Source: CAZJCK01 sp964544635 (GTDB taxonomy: Bacteria; Zixibacteria; MSB-5A5; GN15; FEB-12). From it: a stretch of 6,507 nt of DNA. A program made the position numbers and the translations under genes. Position 1 is the first letter of the stretch. Each line of letters begins with the position of its first letter. Under the pieces are notes generated by a model. The model did not search any database. It saw only the letters and a list, made by a program, of their open reading frames with translations, and was not told the origin of the DNA. The stretch is from NCBI GenBank assembly GCA_964544635.1, contig CAZJCK010000118.1, positions 1-6,507 on the forward strand, written 5' to 3'. Shown here piece after piece: positions 1 through 5,719 of this stretch.

Positions 1-1564
1 CGAACTGCTCCTCAAGCCAGATCAGCGAAAAGCGAGCCTGCAGGTAGTACTTCGAGTCCGGGAAATTGTCCACAATGTACTGGTAGTACCAGCGCGCCGA
101 GTCGGCATTGTCGTCATCGACAACGAACGACTCCGCACGGTGCAGGTAGCGCTCGGCATACCCGGTATCGGCGGCCGTTCCCTCCAACCCGAGGATCTCG
201 ATCGCTTCGCCGGCAAAGTCCGAATGCGGATACAACTCCAGCATTTCGTACAGGATCGAGTCGGCGGCGGCGGTGTCGGCCTCATGCTCCAACTTCATCT
301 GGCTCATGGCGATCATCGCCTTGGGCGCCTCGTAGGCGTTGGGGAAGGAATCGACCACGTACTGCATCTCGAGCATCGCCGTATCCGGCTTGTTCAGCTT
401 GAACCAGTACAGTTCGGCCAGCTGGTACTGAATGTACGCCGCCTCGTCGATGTCGGCCTGGGTGGTCGTTGAATCGATCTCGAAAGTCACCTTGTACTCC
501 TCGAGCTTGCCGATATCGGTAGAGCGCTGAATCGCATCCTTGCCAATTTCGGTGTTACCGGCGAGTTTGACCACCTTGTCGTAATACTCCTTGGCCCGGT
601 CGAGTTCGTCGTATTCATACTGGTAGATCAGGGCAAGACGGTAGTTGGCCTCGGCGGCCGCTGCCCGCCGCGATTCATTCTCGGCAACTTCCTCGTAAAT
701 ACCTTCCGCTGGAAGCACGTCGGCATCGAGTTCATACCCCTTGCCGAGCGACAGTTTGACAACCGACGACGAATCGTAGTACCGTTCATTCTCGAGCAGT
801 TCGTTCAGGTACGCCATCCCATCATCGATCCGCTGCAGGCGATAGGAGCAGATGCCGGCCCGATAGAGGGCATGGTAGCGCTGGTCGGTGTCGGGGCTCA
901 TACCGAGGACCTGGAGATAGGCGCCGAGCGCCTCCTGGAACCGGAAGCGCTTGAAATAGCCGTCGGCGATGTAAATCTGCGCCCGCCGCTTTTCGAAGCC
1001 GTCGCCAAGCGAGTCGCGCACCGACTGGAAATAGAGGGTGGCGGTGTCGATCTTGTCCTGCTCGAAATAGTACTCTCCGAGCGCCACCGCGGCCTCGGCC
1101 TTGAAATCTTTCTTCACATCGGAATTGAACAATTCCTGGAACATGACCATGGCATCGTCGACTTCCCGCTGCTCCAGTTTCGCCTTGGCCAGGTACAGAC
1201 GTGAATCGCGCACAAACTTGGACTCGGGATAGTTGCTCAGGATTTCGCGAAAGCGCCGTTCCGACTTGGCATACTGTCCGGTATAGAAGTACGATACGCC
1301 CAGCACATAGAGGGCATCGTCGTAATACTTCGAGTTCGGATGCTGCTCGACCACCTTGAGCGACTTCTCGATCGCCGTCTTGTAGCCGGCTGAGTTGATG
1401 CCGGACCCACCGGCCTTCTCGGCCTTCTTACGACTGTCCTCAGCCCGGTTAAACGCCTTCTGGGCATTGTAGAACGTGTTGAAGTACACGCCGCAGCCGG
1501 GCAGGCTGCTCAGGGCCAATGCCAGAATCAGCCCGACGGTGATGTTTCTCATGTATGTGCGCAT
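1..1564 (-). CDS. Long TPR-repeat lipoprotein, 3' end beyond the window
   Basis: The frame stays open from the start at 1564 to the left edge, giving 521 complete residues with no stop, so the C-terminus is missing. The N-terminus has a basic start, a hydrophobic stretch (about residues 8-20) and a lipobox, LPGC, with the acylated Cys at 24. This predicts a lipoprotein exported by Sec. The rest is helical and rich in Tyr and Glu/Asp, with repeated TPR-like units. Recurrent segment ends such as 'HPNSKYYDDAL' (75-85), 'NYPESKF' (111-117), 'SFPNAYEAP' (406-414), 'YPHSDF' (445-450) and 'NFPDSKYYLQA' (500-510) resemble BamD/YbgF-type TPR repeats. It is over twice the usual length of BamD (about 240 residues), so I do not call it BamD. 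An in-frame TAG eight codons upstream of 1564 limits the start to the ATG at 1564 or the one at 1552; both keep the signal peptide. It is last of four co-directional genes, 58 nt after the sirtuin. Probable role: protein-protein scaffold at the envelope; exact function unknown. Confidence 0.88.
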   Translation of the reverse strand, partial: MRTYMRNITVGLILALALSSLPGCGVYFNTFYNAQKAFNRAEDSRKKAEKAGGSGINSAGYKTAIEKSLKVVEQHPNSKYYDDALYVLGVSYFYTGQYAKSERRFREILSNYPESKFVRDSRLYLAKAKLEQREVDDAMVMFQELFNSDVKKDFKAEAAVALGEYYFEQDKIDTATLYFQSVRDSLGDGFEKRRAQIYIADGYFKRFRFQEALGAYLQVLGMSPDTDQRYHALYRAGICSYRLQRIDDGMAYLNELLENERYYDSSSVVKLSLGKGYELDADVLPAEGIYEEVAENESRRAAAAEANYRLALIYQYEYDELDRAKEYYDKVVKLAGNTEIGKDAIQRSTDIGKLEEYKVTFEIDSTTTQADIDEAAYIQYQLAELYWFKLNKPDTAMLEMQYVVDSFPNAYEAPKAMIAMSQMKLEHEADTAAADSILYEMLELYPHSDFAGEAIEILGLEGTAADTGYAERYLHRAESFVVDDDNADSARWYYQYIVDNFPDSKYYLQARFSLIWLEEQF

Positions 1565-1622
1565 AGACCTGTCTGTTCTTCTTTTCCGCTATTCGCTTAT
1601 ACGCCTTGTCGACAGCCCCGGT

Positions 1623-2357
1623 TCAGCGCTCCGCCTCGATTCTCGCCAGGAACCGGGGCAGCCAGACGCCCGACGGCTCGCCAATATAGTAATCGGCAAT
1701 TGGCGTGAGCGGCGTACGTTCCGGATTGACCTCGACCAGCGTGGCGCCGTGCTGCCGCGCGGTCACCGGCAATGACGCCGCCGGGTGGACAATCGCCGAC
1801 GTACCTACCGACAGGAACAGGTCGGCCCGTTCCGCTTCGAGGAAAGCGCGGTCGATAGTGTCGCGGTTGAGCATCTCGCCGAACCAGACGACATCGGGTC
1901 GCACCTTGCCGCCGCAATCGGAGCAGCACGGAATATTGTGGGCGTCGACCGCAGTCTCGATCTTAATCGGCTGATTACAGTCCACGCACTTGTTACGCAG
2001 GATATTGCCGTGCAGCTCAAGAATATCGGTGGATCCGGCGGTACGGTGCAAACCGTCGACATTCTGCGTGATCACGACAAAACTGTCGAACAGCTTTTCC
2101 AGCGCCGCCAGGGCGACGTGCCCCGGATTGGGCGCGACCGTGCTCATCAGTTGGCGCCGCCAGTTGTACCACTCCCAGACGATTTCCGGATTAGCCAGAA
2201 AGGCGTCCATCGTGGCCAGTTCTTCGGCGCGGAACTTGTCCCACAGGCCCTCTTTGCCGCGGAAGGTCGGAACACCCGATTCAGCCGACATGCCGGCGCC
2301 CGTAAGTACTGCGACACGCTCACAATTGCGGGCGATTCTACAGATTTCCTCAAGCAT
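1623..2357 (-). CDS. cobB: NAD-dependent protein deacylase, class III sirtuin (CobB/SIRT5 type)
   Basis: This 244-residue protein has the full set of sirtuin motifs: the NAD-binding GAGMSAESGVPTFRG (20-34), QNVDGLH (98-104), ELHGN with the catalytic His116, a zinc site formed by C124-x2-C127 and C145-x2-C148, GTSAIV (185-190) and EVNPERTPLT (209-218). Tyr64 and Arg67 form the YxxR pattern that in SIRT5 and E. coli CobB binds acidic acyl groups. Established family knowledge therefore predicts removal of succinyl or malonyl groups, as well as acetyl groups, from lysines at the expense of NAD, in the cytoplasm. The ATG at 2357 puts 19 residues before the GAG motif, as usual for bacterial sirtuins. 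The frame is open 58 codons further upstream, but that part overlaps the 3' end of the MCE gene in another frame and does not look like sirtuin sequence. There is no clear Shine-Dalgarno site before 2357, so translation may depend on the upstream gene. Substrates are unknown. Confidence 0.95.
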   Translation of the reverse strand: MLEEICRIARNCERVAVLTGAGMSAESGVPTFRGKEGLWDKFRAEELATMDAFLANPEIVWEWYNWRRQLMSTVAPNPGHVALAALEKLFDSFVVITQNVDGLHRTAGSTDILELHGNILRNKCVDCNQPIKIETAVDAHNIPCCSDCGGKVRPDVVWFGEMLNRDTIDRAFLEAERADLFLSVGTSAIVHPAASLPVTARQHGATLVEVNPERTPLTPIADYYIGEPSGVWLPRFLARIEAER

Positions 2358-2415
2358 ATCGGCAATTAGCGGAATGGAACACGGGATGACAACCAGAATC
2401 GAGACGGGCTGTCGG

Positions 2416-3318
2416 TTAGAACAGGCTGAATCGGAGACTGATATAGCGGTCGGGGTTTTCGCGGATGTCGGCCACCAGATCGTCGAGGTTGTCCGCGGTC
2501 CGTCGAAGGTCATTGTACAGCCGTGGATCATTGAGCATCTGCTGCAGGCTGCCGTCCGGGTTGTTCAGGGCGTCGGCAAATTCCCGGGCCGCGGCCGACA
2601 GGGTATCCAGACGGTAGGTCAGGTGTTCAAGGGAGGCGGACGTACGGTTGATGCGTTCGACGGTGCTGTCAACCGAGGCCGAGTTGCGGGCCAGCATCCT
2701 GTTCAAACGATCCGACGCTGCCAGAAAGTTCTGGGCCGTCGAGTCGAGCCGGTCTTCGTTGCGCTCCATGTATCCCGCCATCGAGGCCGACACTCTCTCC
2801 AGGTTGATCAGCATATTGTTGAATCGATTCAGCGATGTATCGGAACCGACCGTCTGCTTGAAAGAAATGACCAGTTTGCGCAACTCCACGATCATGTCGC
2901 CCATCAGGCCCATCACCTCAGGCAGACCGGTATCGTACTCACCCAGGTGGGTTGCCTCGTAATTGAGAGTTGCTGAAGAATCGCCAGGATCGACCGAGAC
3001 AAATCGTTCGCCCATGACACCCATGTTCTTGATAATGAACGAGGCATCGCTGCGCAGGGTAACGTCGCGGGCAATGAACAGAGTGACGACAACACCTTTG
3101 TCGGTCAAATCCATACCGTCGACTTTGCCTTTGTACACACCCGAGACCGTCACTTTGTCGCCGATCGACAGGGTGCCAACGTCGTCGAACAACACCCGCA
3201 CCACCCGTGAATTACTGGTCAACTGCACTCCCTGCAGCCAGTAAAGAGACGCGGCGAGGATGAGCAGGCCGAGAACGATCGTGATACCGACCCGCAGTTC
3301 TGTTTTTCTGGAAGCCAT
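2416..3318 (-). CDS. mlaD: MCE-domain (MlaD-like) phospholipid transport substrate-binding protein
   Basis: The 300-residue product begins with a short basic segment and one membrane helix (about 9-30), which should anchor it in the inner membrane. An MCE domain follows (about 37-113), with the family pattern 'VLFDDVGTLSIGDKVTVSGVYKG' split across 42-64 and 'NMGVMGERFVSV' at 98-109. The remainder (about 135-285) is a long, mostly helical region likely to form a coiled coil or barrel extension. It ends with 'DPRLYNDL' and 'ENPDRY', typical of FCB MlaD-like proteins. In characterised Mla systems, MlaD is a periplasmic hexamer that works with the MlaE permease and MlaF ATPase to move phospholipids between the membranes. 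Neither partner gene is adjacent here: rsgA lies upstream and the sirtuin downstream. The start is supported by AAGGA five bases before the ATG. The symbol reflects family membership; direction and substrate of transport cannot be read from the sequence. Confidence 0.9.
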   Translation of the reverse strand: MASRKTELRVGITIVLGLLILAASLYWLQGVQLTSNSRVVRVLFDDVGTLSIGDKVTVSGVYKGKVDGMDLTDKGVVVTLFIARDVTLRSDASFIIKNMGVMGERFVSVDPGDSSATLNYEATHLGEYDTGLPEVMGLMGDMIVELRKLVISFKQTVGSDTSLNRFNNMLINLERVSASMAGYMERNEDRLDSTAQNFLAASDRLNRMLARNSASVDSTVERINRTSASLEHLTYRLDTLSAAAREFADALNNPDGSLQQMLNDPRLYNDLRRTADNLDDLVADIRENPDRYISLRFSLF

Positions 3319-3323
3319 AGTTA

Positions 3324-3328
3324 TCCTT
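3324..3328 (-). promoter_or_regulatory. Ribosome binding site of the mlaD-like gene
   Basis: On the minus strand AAGGA lies five bases before the ATG at 3318. It is the clearest Shine-Dalgarno site in the minus-strand cluster and fixes the start of the MCE gene. Confidence 0.7.
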
Positions 3329-3344
3329 AAGTATCGGCCTTCCC

Positions 3345-3362
3345 GTCATTTACGTTAATGAC
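3345..3362. repeat. Inverted repeat between rsgA and the mlaD-like gene
   Basis: GTCATT and AATGAC form a perfect 6-bp stem around a 6-nt loop, beginning eight bases past the rsgA stop codon. It is AT-rich and has no following T run in either direction, so it is a weak candidate for an mRNA hairpin or a protein-binding palindrome rather than a terminator. Confidence 0.3.
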
Positions 3363-3370
3363 AAAGCGAC

Positions 3371-4288
3371 CTACAAAGTTTCCACTATTGCCAGATAGTT
3401 GTTATACCGGAAGGCCATGATTGCGCCGACATTAACCGCCTCTTTCACGGCGCAGTCCGGTTCGTGCGAGTGGGTGCATGGTGAAAAACGGCACCGGTCA
3501 CGGAATTCCTCGAAATCCGGATAACAAAACTGGAGTTCCTCTTTTTCGATGTGCTGGACGCCCAGCACTTTTAAACCGGGAGTATCGGCGATCAGGCCAC
3601 CCGACGGCAATGCATACAGCTCGATATGCGTGGTGGTATGTTTGCCGCGGTTGGAGTATTCCGACACTTCGCGCGTTTTGAGGTTCAGACCGGGCATCAG
3701 TTGATTGAGAATGGTCGACTTGCCGACGCCGGAATGACCGGCGAACAGGGTACGGTGCTCGCTGAGCCCGGCGCGCAGATCGTCAAGCCCCTCGCCGGTT
3801 TCCGCCGAGACTTCGAACGTCTTGAAGCCGACTTTTCGATAGGCATCGACGATGGGGGTGCGTTGGTCGGTGTCGTCGAGATCTATCTTGTTGATAATGA
3901 TCAACGGGGCCATGCCGCCGATTTGGGCGGCGACAATGAAGCGATCAATCAGGCCGGTCTTCAAAGGCGGTGTCTTGACCGAGGCGACGGCGGCCAGTTG
4001 ATCGAGATTGGCGGCGATCACCTGGGTACGCCCCTCGACCCCTTTGGCGGCGCGGGAGAAAACGGTGCGACGTTCGTGGACCTCGTCTATAACGCCACGC
4101 CCGCGGTCGGAGACGGTCACCGACACATCGTCGCCCACCGCCACCGGCGTGGTGGCATCGGCCGCCCTCTTGACCTTCCCCCGAATCTCGCACTTGACCA
4201 GCGAACCGTCGTCCAGACGCACGTCAAACAGTCGGCCGCGGGTGGCAACAACAATGCCTTTGTGAAAGTCGCTCATCGTGCGTAACAT
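3371..4288 (-). CDS. rsgA: Ribosome small subunit-dependent GTPase A
   Basis: RsgA (YjeQ/EngC) is a cytoplasmic GTPase that binds the 30S subunit and checks late maturation of its decoding region. The 305-residue product shows the family's circularly permuted GTPase order: an N-terminal OB fold (about 8-75), then G4 NKID (133-136), G5 SAETG (161-165), G1 GHSGVGKST (184-192), G2 around GKHTTT (215-220) and G3 DTPG (235-238). The C-terminal zinc knuckle is complete as C266-x4-C271-x-H273-x5-C279. Length and motifs match an intact member. An in-frame TAG at 4292-4294 lies one codon before the first ATG, so translation starts at 4288 or at the second ATG at 4276 (MSDFHKG); neither has a good Shine-Dalgarno site. 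It is the first gene of the minus-strand cluster and is divergent from the GGR-family gene across 47 nt. Confidence 0.96.
   Translation of the reverse strand: MLRTMSDFHKGIVVATRGRLFDVRLDDGSLVKCEIRGKVKRAADATTPVAVGDDVSVTVSDRGRGVIDEVHERRTVFSRAAKGVEGRTQVIAANLDQLAAVASVKTPPLKTGLIDRFIVAAQIGGMAPLIIINKIDLDDTDQRTPIVDAYRKVGFKTFEVSAETGEGLDDLRAGLSEHRTLFAGHSGVGKSTILNQLMPGLNLKTREVSEYSNRGKHTTTHIELYALPSGGLIADTPGLKVLGVQHIEKEELQFCYPDFEEFRDRCRFSPCTHSHEPDCAVKEAVNVGAIMAFRYNNYLAIVETL
4260..4288 (+). promoter_or_regulatory. Possible promoter for the GGR-family gene
   Basis: TTGTGA (4260-4265) and TAACAT (4283-4288) are separated by 17 bases, and each matches four of six sigma-70 consensus positions. Transcription would begin near 4295, leaving a leader of about 40 nt before the ATG at 4336. 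The site lies inside the first codons of rsgA. Promoter rules for this lineage are uncertain, so this is only a candidate. Confidence 0.25.
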
Positions 4289-4335
4289 ATGCTAAACTGT
4301 CTGGAGGCGCCAAGACAATTGTCGCCGGGTAACGT
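4289..4335. promoter_or_regulatory. Divergent intergenic region rsgA / GGR-family gene
   Basis: This 47-nt stretch must hold the translation signals of both divergent genes and probably at least part of their promoters. It contains GGAGG at 4303-4307 on the plus strand, which is 28 nt from the GGR-family ATG and too far to serve it directly, and a perfect 10-bp palindrome at 4314-4323. On the minus strand TTGTCT and TAGCAT with an 18-base spacer could serve rsgA. In that case transcription would start very close to the ATG at 4276, so that start rather than 4288 would be used. Confidence 0.5.
4314..4323. repeat. Perfect 10-bp palindrome, possible operator
   Basis: GACAATTGTC is self-complementary over all ten bases and sits in the short divergent region 12 bases before the GGR-family start codon. 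Its position suits a regulator site, but a single short palindrome can occur by chance. Confidence 0.25.
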
Positions 4336-5544
4336 ATGAGCAGCTTTGACATCCTCCAACAACGGGCGTGGGAATTGGCGCGGACCGACTGGGAGTGTAT
4401 CGTTGTCGGCGCCGGGCCGGCCGGGGCGGTGTGCGCCCATGCCCTGGCGCAGGGCGGTCGCTCGGTGCTGCTGGTCGATAAGGCGCGCTTTCCCCGCCAC
4501 AAACCGTGCGGCGATCTGCTGATCCCCGACGCCATCACGGTGCTGAAGAAGATCGGCCTGTACGAACGGGTGCGGTCGCAGGCGCTGGCGATCGACAACA
4601 TCGCGGTCTGGTCGCCGTCGCGAATTCAGTTCGACGTTCCGGGTGAATACCTCGGCATCAGCCGGTACCGCTTCGATGCCCTGCTCGTTGAAGCGGCGCA
4701 GAAGGCGGGTGCCGTCGTAGCGCACGGCGCCGTGACCGACATCGCCGACTACGGCGGTTCCGTCGGAATCGCCTGTGGCAAGACAACGTTGCGCGCCAAA
4801 GTGTGCGTGCTCGCGACCGGGGCGGCAGTCGAACTGGCGATGCAGACCGGTATCGTGAATCGCAAACAACCAAGCGCGCTGGCGGTACGATACTACCTGA
4901 AAGTCGATGACGGGCCCAGTGATATCGTGTTGTCGTACGACCGCGAACTGGTGCCCGGCTACGGCTGGGTGATCCCGATCAACAAGGGGCTGTTCAACAT
5001 CGGGTGCGGTGTCCGGTTGCACGACGGTGATGACTCTCATCCGCCGCTGAAACGATTGCAGCAACGGTTCGAAGCAAGTTTCCCGCTCGCTTCCGAGTTG
5101 GTGGCGCGCGGTGAGAAGGCGCATCCGCTCAACGGCGCGGCGCTGCGCTGTAGCTTGCGGGGAGTGGAGAGGTTCAGTAACGGTCGGGTGGTCGGGATCG
5201 GCGAAGTGATCGGCACTACCTATCCGTTTACCGGCGAGGGGATCGGTAAAGCGATGGAGACCGGGCTGATGGCGGCGGACGTAATCGCCGACAGCCTGAA
5301 ATTGAACGATGTCGCGCAGTTACAAACCTATGCGACGCGCATCGACAGTGAGATCAGGAAGTGCTATCGCGGTTATCTGACCGCTGAAAAATATCTGGGG
5401 AAGCCATGGCTGAACGATTATTTAGCCAAGCGGATCAAGAAGAGTACACGGCTGCAAAAGGCGCTGAGCGAGTTTGTGGCCGAGACGGGCGATCCGCGCA
5501 CGATTTACTCACCGTGGTCGCTGTTGCGGTCGTATTGGGGGTAA
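4336..5544 (+). CDS. Geranylgeranyl reductase family FAD-dependent oxidoreductase
   Basis: The 402-residue protein has an FAD-binding Rossmann motif VVGAGPAG (23-30) with the acidic residue closing the second strand at Asp48. The family's FPRHKPCGD segment follows (52-60), then an ATG motif (160-162), YGWVIP (209-214) with NIGCGV (221-226), and the second FAD-contact block ending in YPFTGEGIGKAMETG (296-310). Members of this family reduce isoprenoid double bonds of geranylgeranyl groups in archaeal-type lipids, chlorophyll or quinones; the substrate cannot be told from sequence. The usual Gly-Asp before the second block is Gly289-Glu290 here. The start is firm: an in-frame TAA lies at 4330-4332, one codon before the ATG, with no other Met nearby. 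About 18 residues precede the first beta strand, longer than many homologues. There is no strong Shine-Dalgarno site next to the ATG. No lipid or quinone gene is adjacent. It could instead be a related halogenase-like or FixC-like flavoenzyme, but the CGD and TGEGI blocks favour GGR. Confidence 0.87.
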   Translation: MSSFDILQQRAWELARTDWECIVVGAGPAGAVCAHALAQGGRSVLLVDKARFPRHKPCGDLLIPDAITVLKKIGLYERVRSQALAIDNIAVWSPSRIQFDVPGEYLGISRYRFDALLVEAAQKAGAVVAHGAVTDIADYGGSVGIACGKTTLRAKVCVLATGAAVELAMQTGIVNRKQPSALAVRYYLKVDDGPSDIVLSYDRELVPGYGWVIPINKGLFNIGCGVRLHDGDDSHPPLKRLQQRFEASFPLASELVARGEKAHPLNGAALRCSLRGVERFSNGRVVGIGEVIGTTYPFTGEGIGKAMETGLMAADVIADSLKLNDVAQLQTYATRIDSEIRKCYRGYLTAEKYLGKPWLNDYLAKRIKKSTRLQKALSEFVAETGDPRTIYSPWSLLRSYWG

Positions 5545-5546
5545 AG

Positions 5547-5569
5547 GCGGCCGGGCATTTCGCCCCCGC
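5547..5569 (+). other. GC-rich hairpin just after the GGR-family gene
   Basis: GCGG..GGGC pairs with GCCC-CCGC across a five-base loop ATTTC, with a two-base bulge (CC) on the left arm, beginning two bases after the TAA stop. There is no T run, so it may stabilise the 3' end of the mRNA rather than terminate on its own. Confidence 0.35.
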
Positions 5570-5582
5570 TGAGCCGACAATG

Positions 5583-5603
5583 TCACGAGCACGGGGCTCG
5601 TGA
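5583..5603 (+). terminator. Terminator-like hairpin between the GGR-family gene and secA
   Basis: TCACGAGC and GCTCGTGA form a perfect 8-bp stem with a 5-nt loop, 38 bases past the stop codon. Only three T residues follow, so it is a weak intrinsic terminator at best. It is the strongest perfect stem I found in the non-coding parts of the window. Confidence 0.45.
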
Positions 5604-5629
5604 TTTGCCGACTATGAATTCCTGTGCCC

Positions 5630-5651
5630 GGGTCGCGGCGACGGCCGACCC
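5630..5651. repeat. Inverted repeat upstream of the secA promoter
   Basis: GGGTCG and CGACCC form a perfect 6-bp stem with a 10-nt GC-rich loop, followed by TTAAC. With the two hairpins before it, it fills most of the stretch between the GGR-family stop and the secA promoter. Terminator or chance structure cannot be separated here. Confidence 0.25.
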
Positions 5652-5667
5652 TTAACACTCCTCAAAC

Positions 5668-5703
5668 TTGCCAACCGACCGTTTTTCGCTTATGGTGTAT
5701 AAT
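5668..5703 (+). promoter_or_regulatory. Candidate secA promoter
   Basis: TTGCCA (5668-5673, five of six consensus positions) is followed after exactly 17 bases by TATGGT (5691-5696, four of six). A perfect TATAAT overlaps just downstream at 5698-5703 but lies 24 bases from TTGCCA and has no good -35 of its own. The first pairing would start transcription near 5703 and leave a leader of about 17 nt, just enough for the ribosome binding site. The second would start inside that site. Confidence 0.5.
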
Positions 5704-5708
5704 TACCC

Positions 5709-5713
5709 AGAGG
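5709..5713 (+). promoter_or_regulatory. secA ribosome binding site
   Basis: AGAGG, continuing into TGA, lies six bases before the ATG at 5720. It selects that codon over the in-frame ATG at 5732, which would be 18 bases away. Confidence 0.7.
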
Positions 5714-5719
5714 TGAATT

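Noticed and set aside
140..1204. Two plus-strand open frames of 110 codons opposite the TPR gene (140-472 and 872-1204)
   Set aside because: The minus-strand TPR frame is open throughout, with a signal peptide and repeats, and accounts for this stretch; the plus frames show only antisense composition.
1596..1614. TATAAG on the minus strand with a nearby TGTCGACA palindrome, as a promoter for the TPR gene
   Set aside because: No -35-like hexamer occurs at a suitable distance, and an 8-bp palindrome is expected by chance; co-transcription with the sirtuin gene is simpler.
2358..2415. GACAGCC / GGTTGTC pairing between the MCE and sirtuin genes as a hairpin
   Set aside because: It needs a G-U pair and a 12-nt loop and has no T run, so it is too weak to call.
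1990..2976. Plus-strand open frame of 328 codons across the sirtuin and MCE genes
   Set aside because: It spans the junction of two well-supported minus-strand genes, has no domain, and has no ribosome binding site; it is a by-product of their codon use.
4273..5124. Long open frame (283 codons) on the minus strand opposite the GGR-family gene
   Set aside because: It lies wholly antisense to a clearly coding gene, shows no recognisable domain, and its composition (rich in Arg, His, Asp) is what GC-rich codons give when read backwards.
5614..5655. 13-codon open frame ending in Pro just upstream of secA, considered as a SecM-like arrest peptide
   Set aside because: It has no ribosome binding site, no signal sequence and no known arrest motif, it is far shorter than SecM, and the likely secA promoter lies downstream of it.
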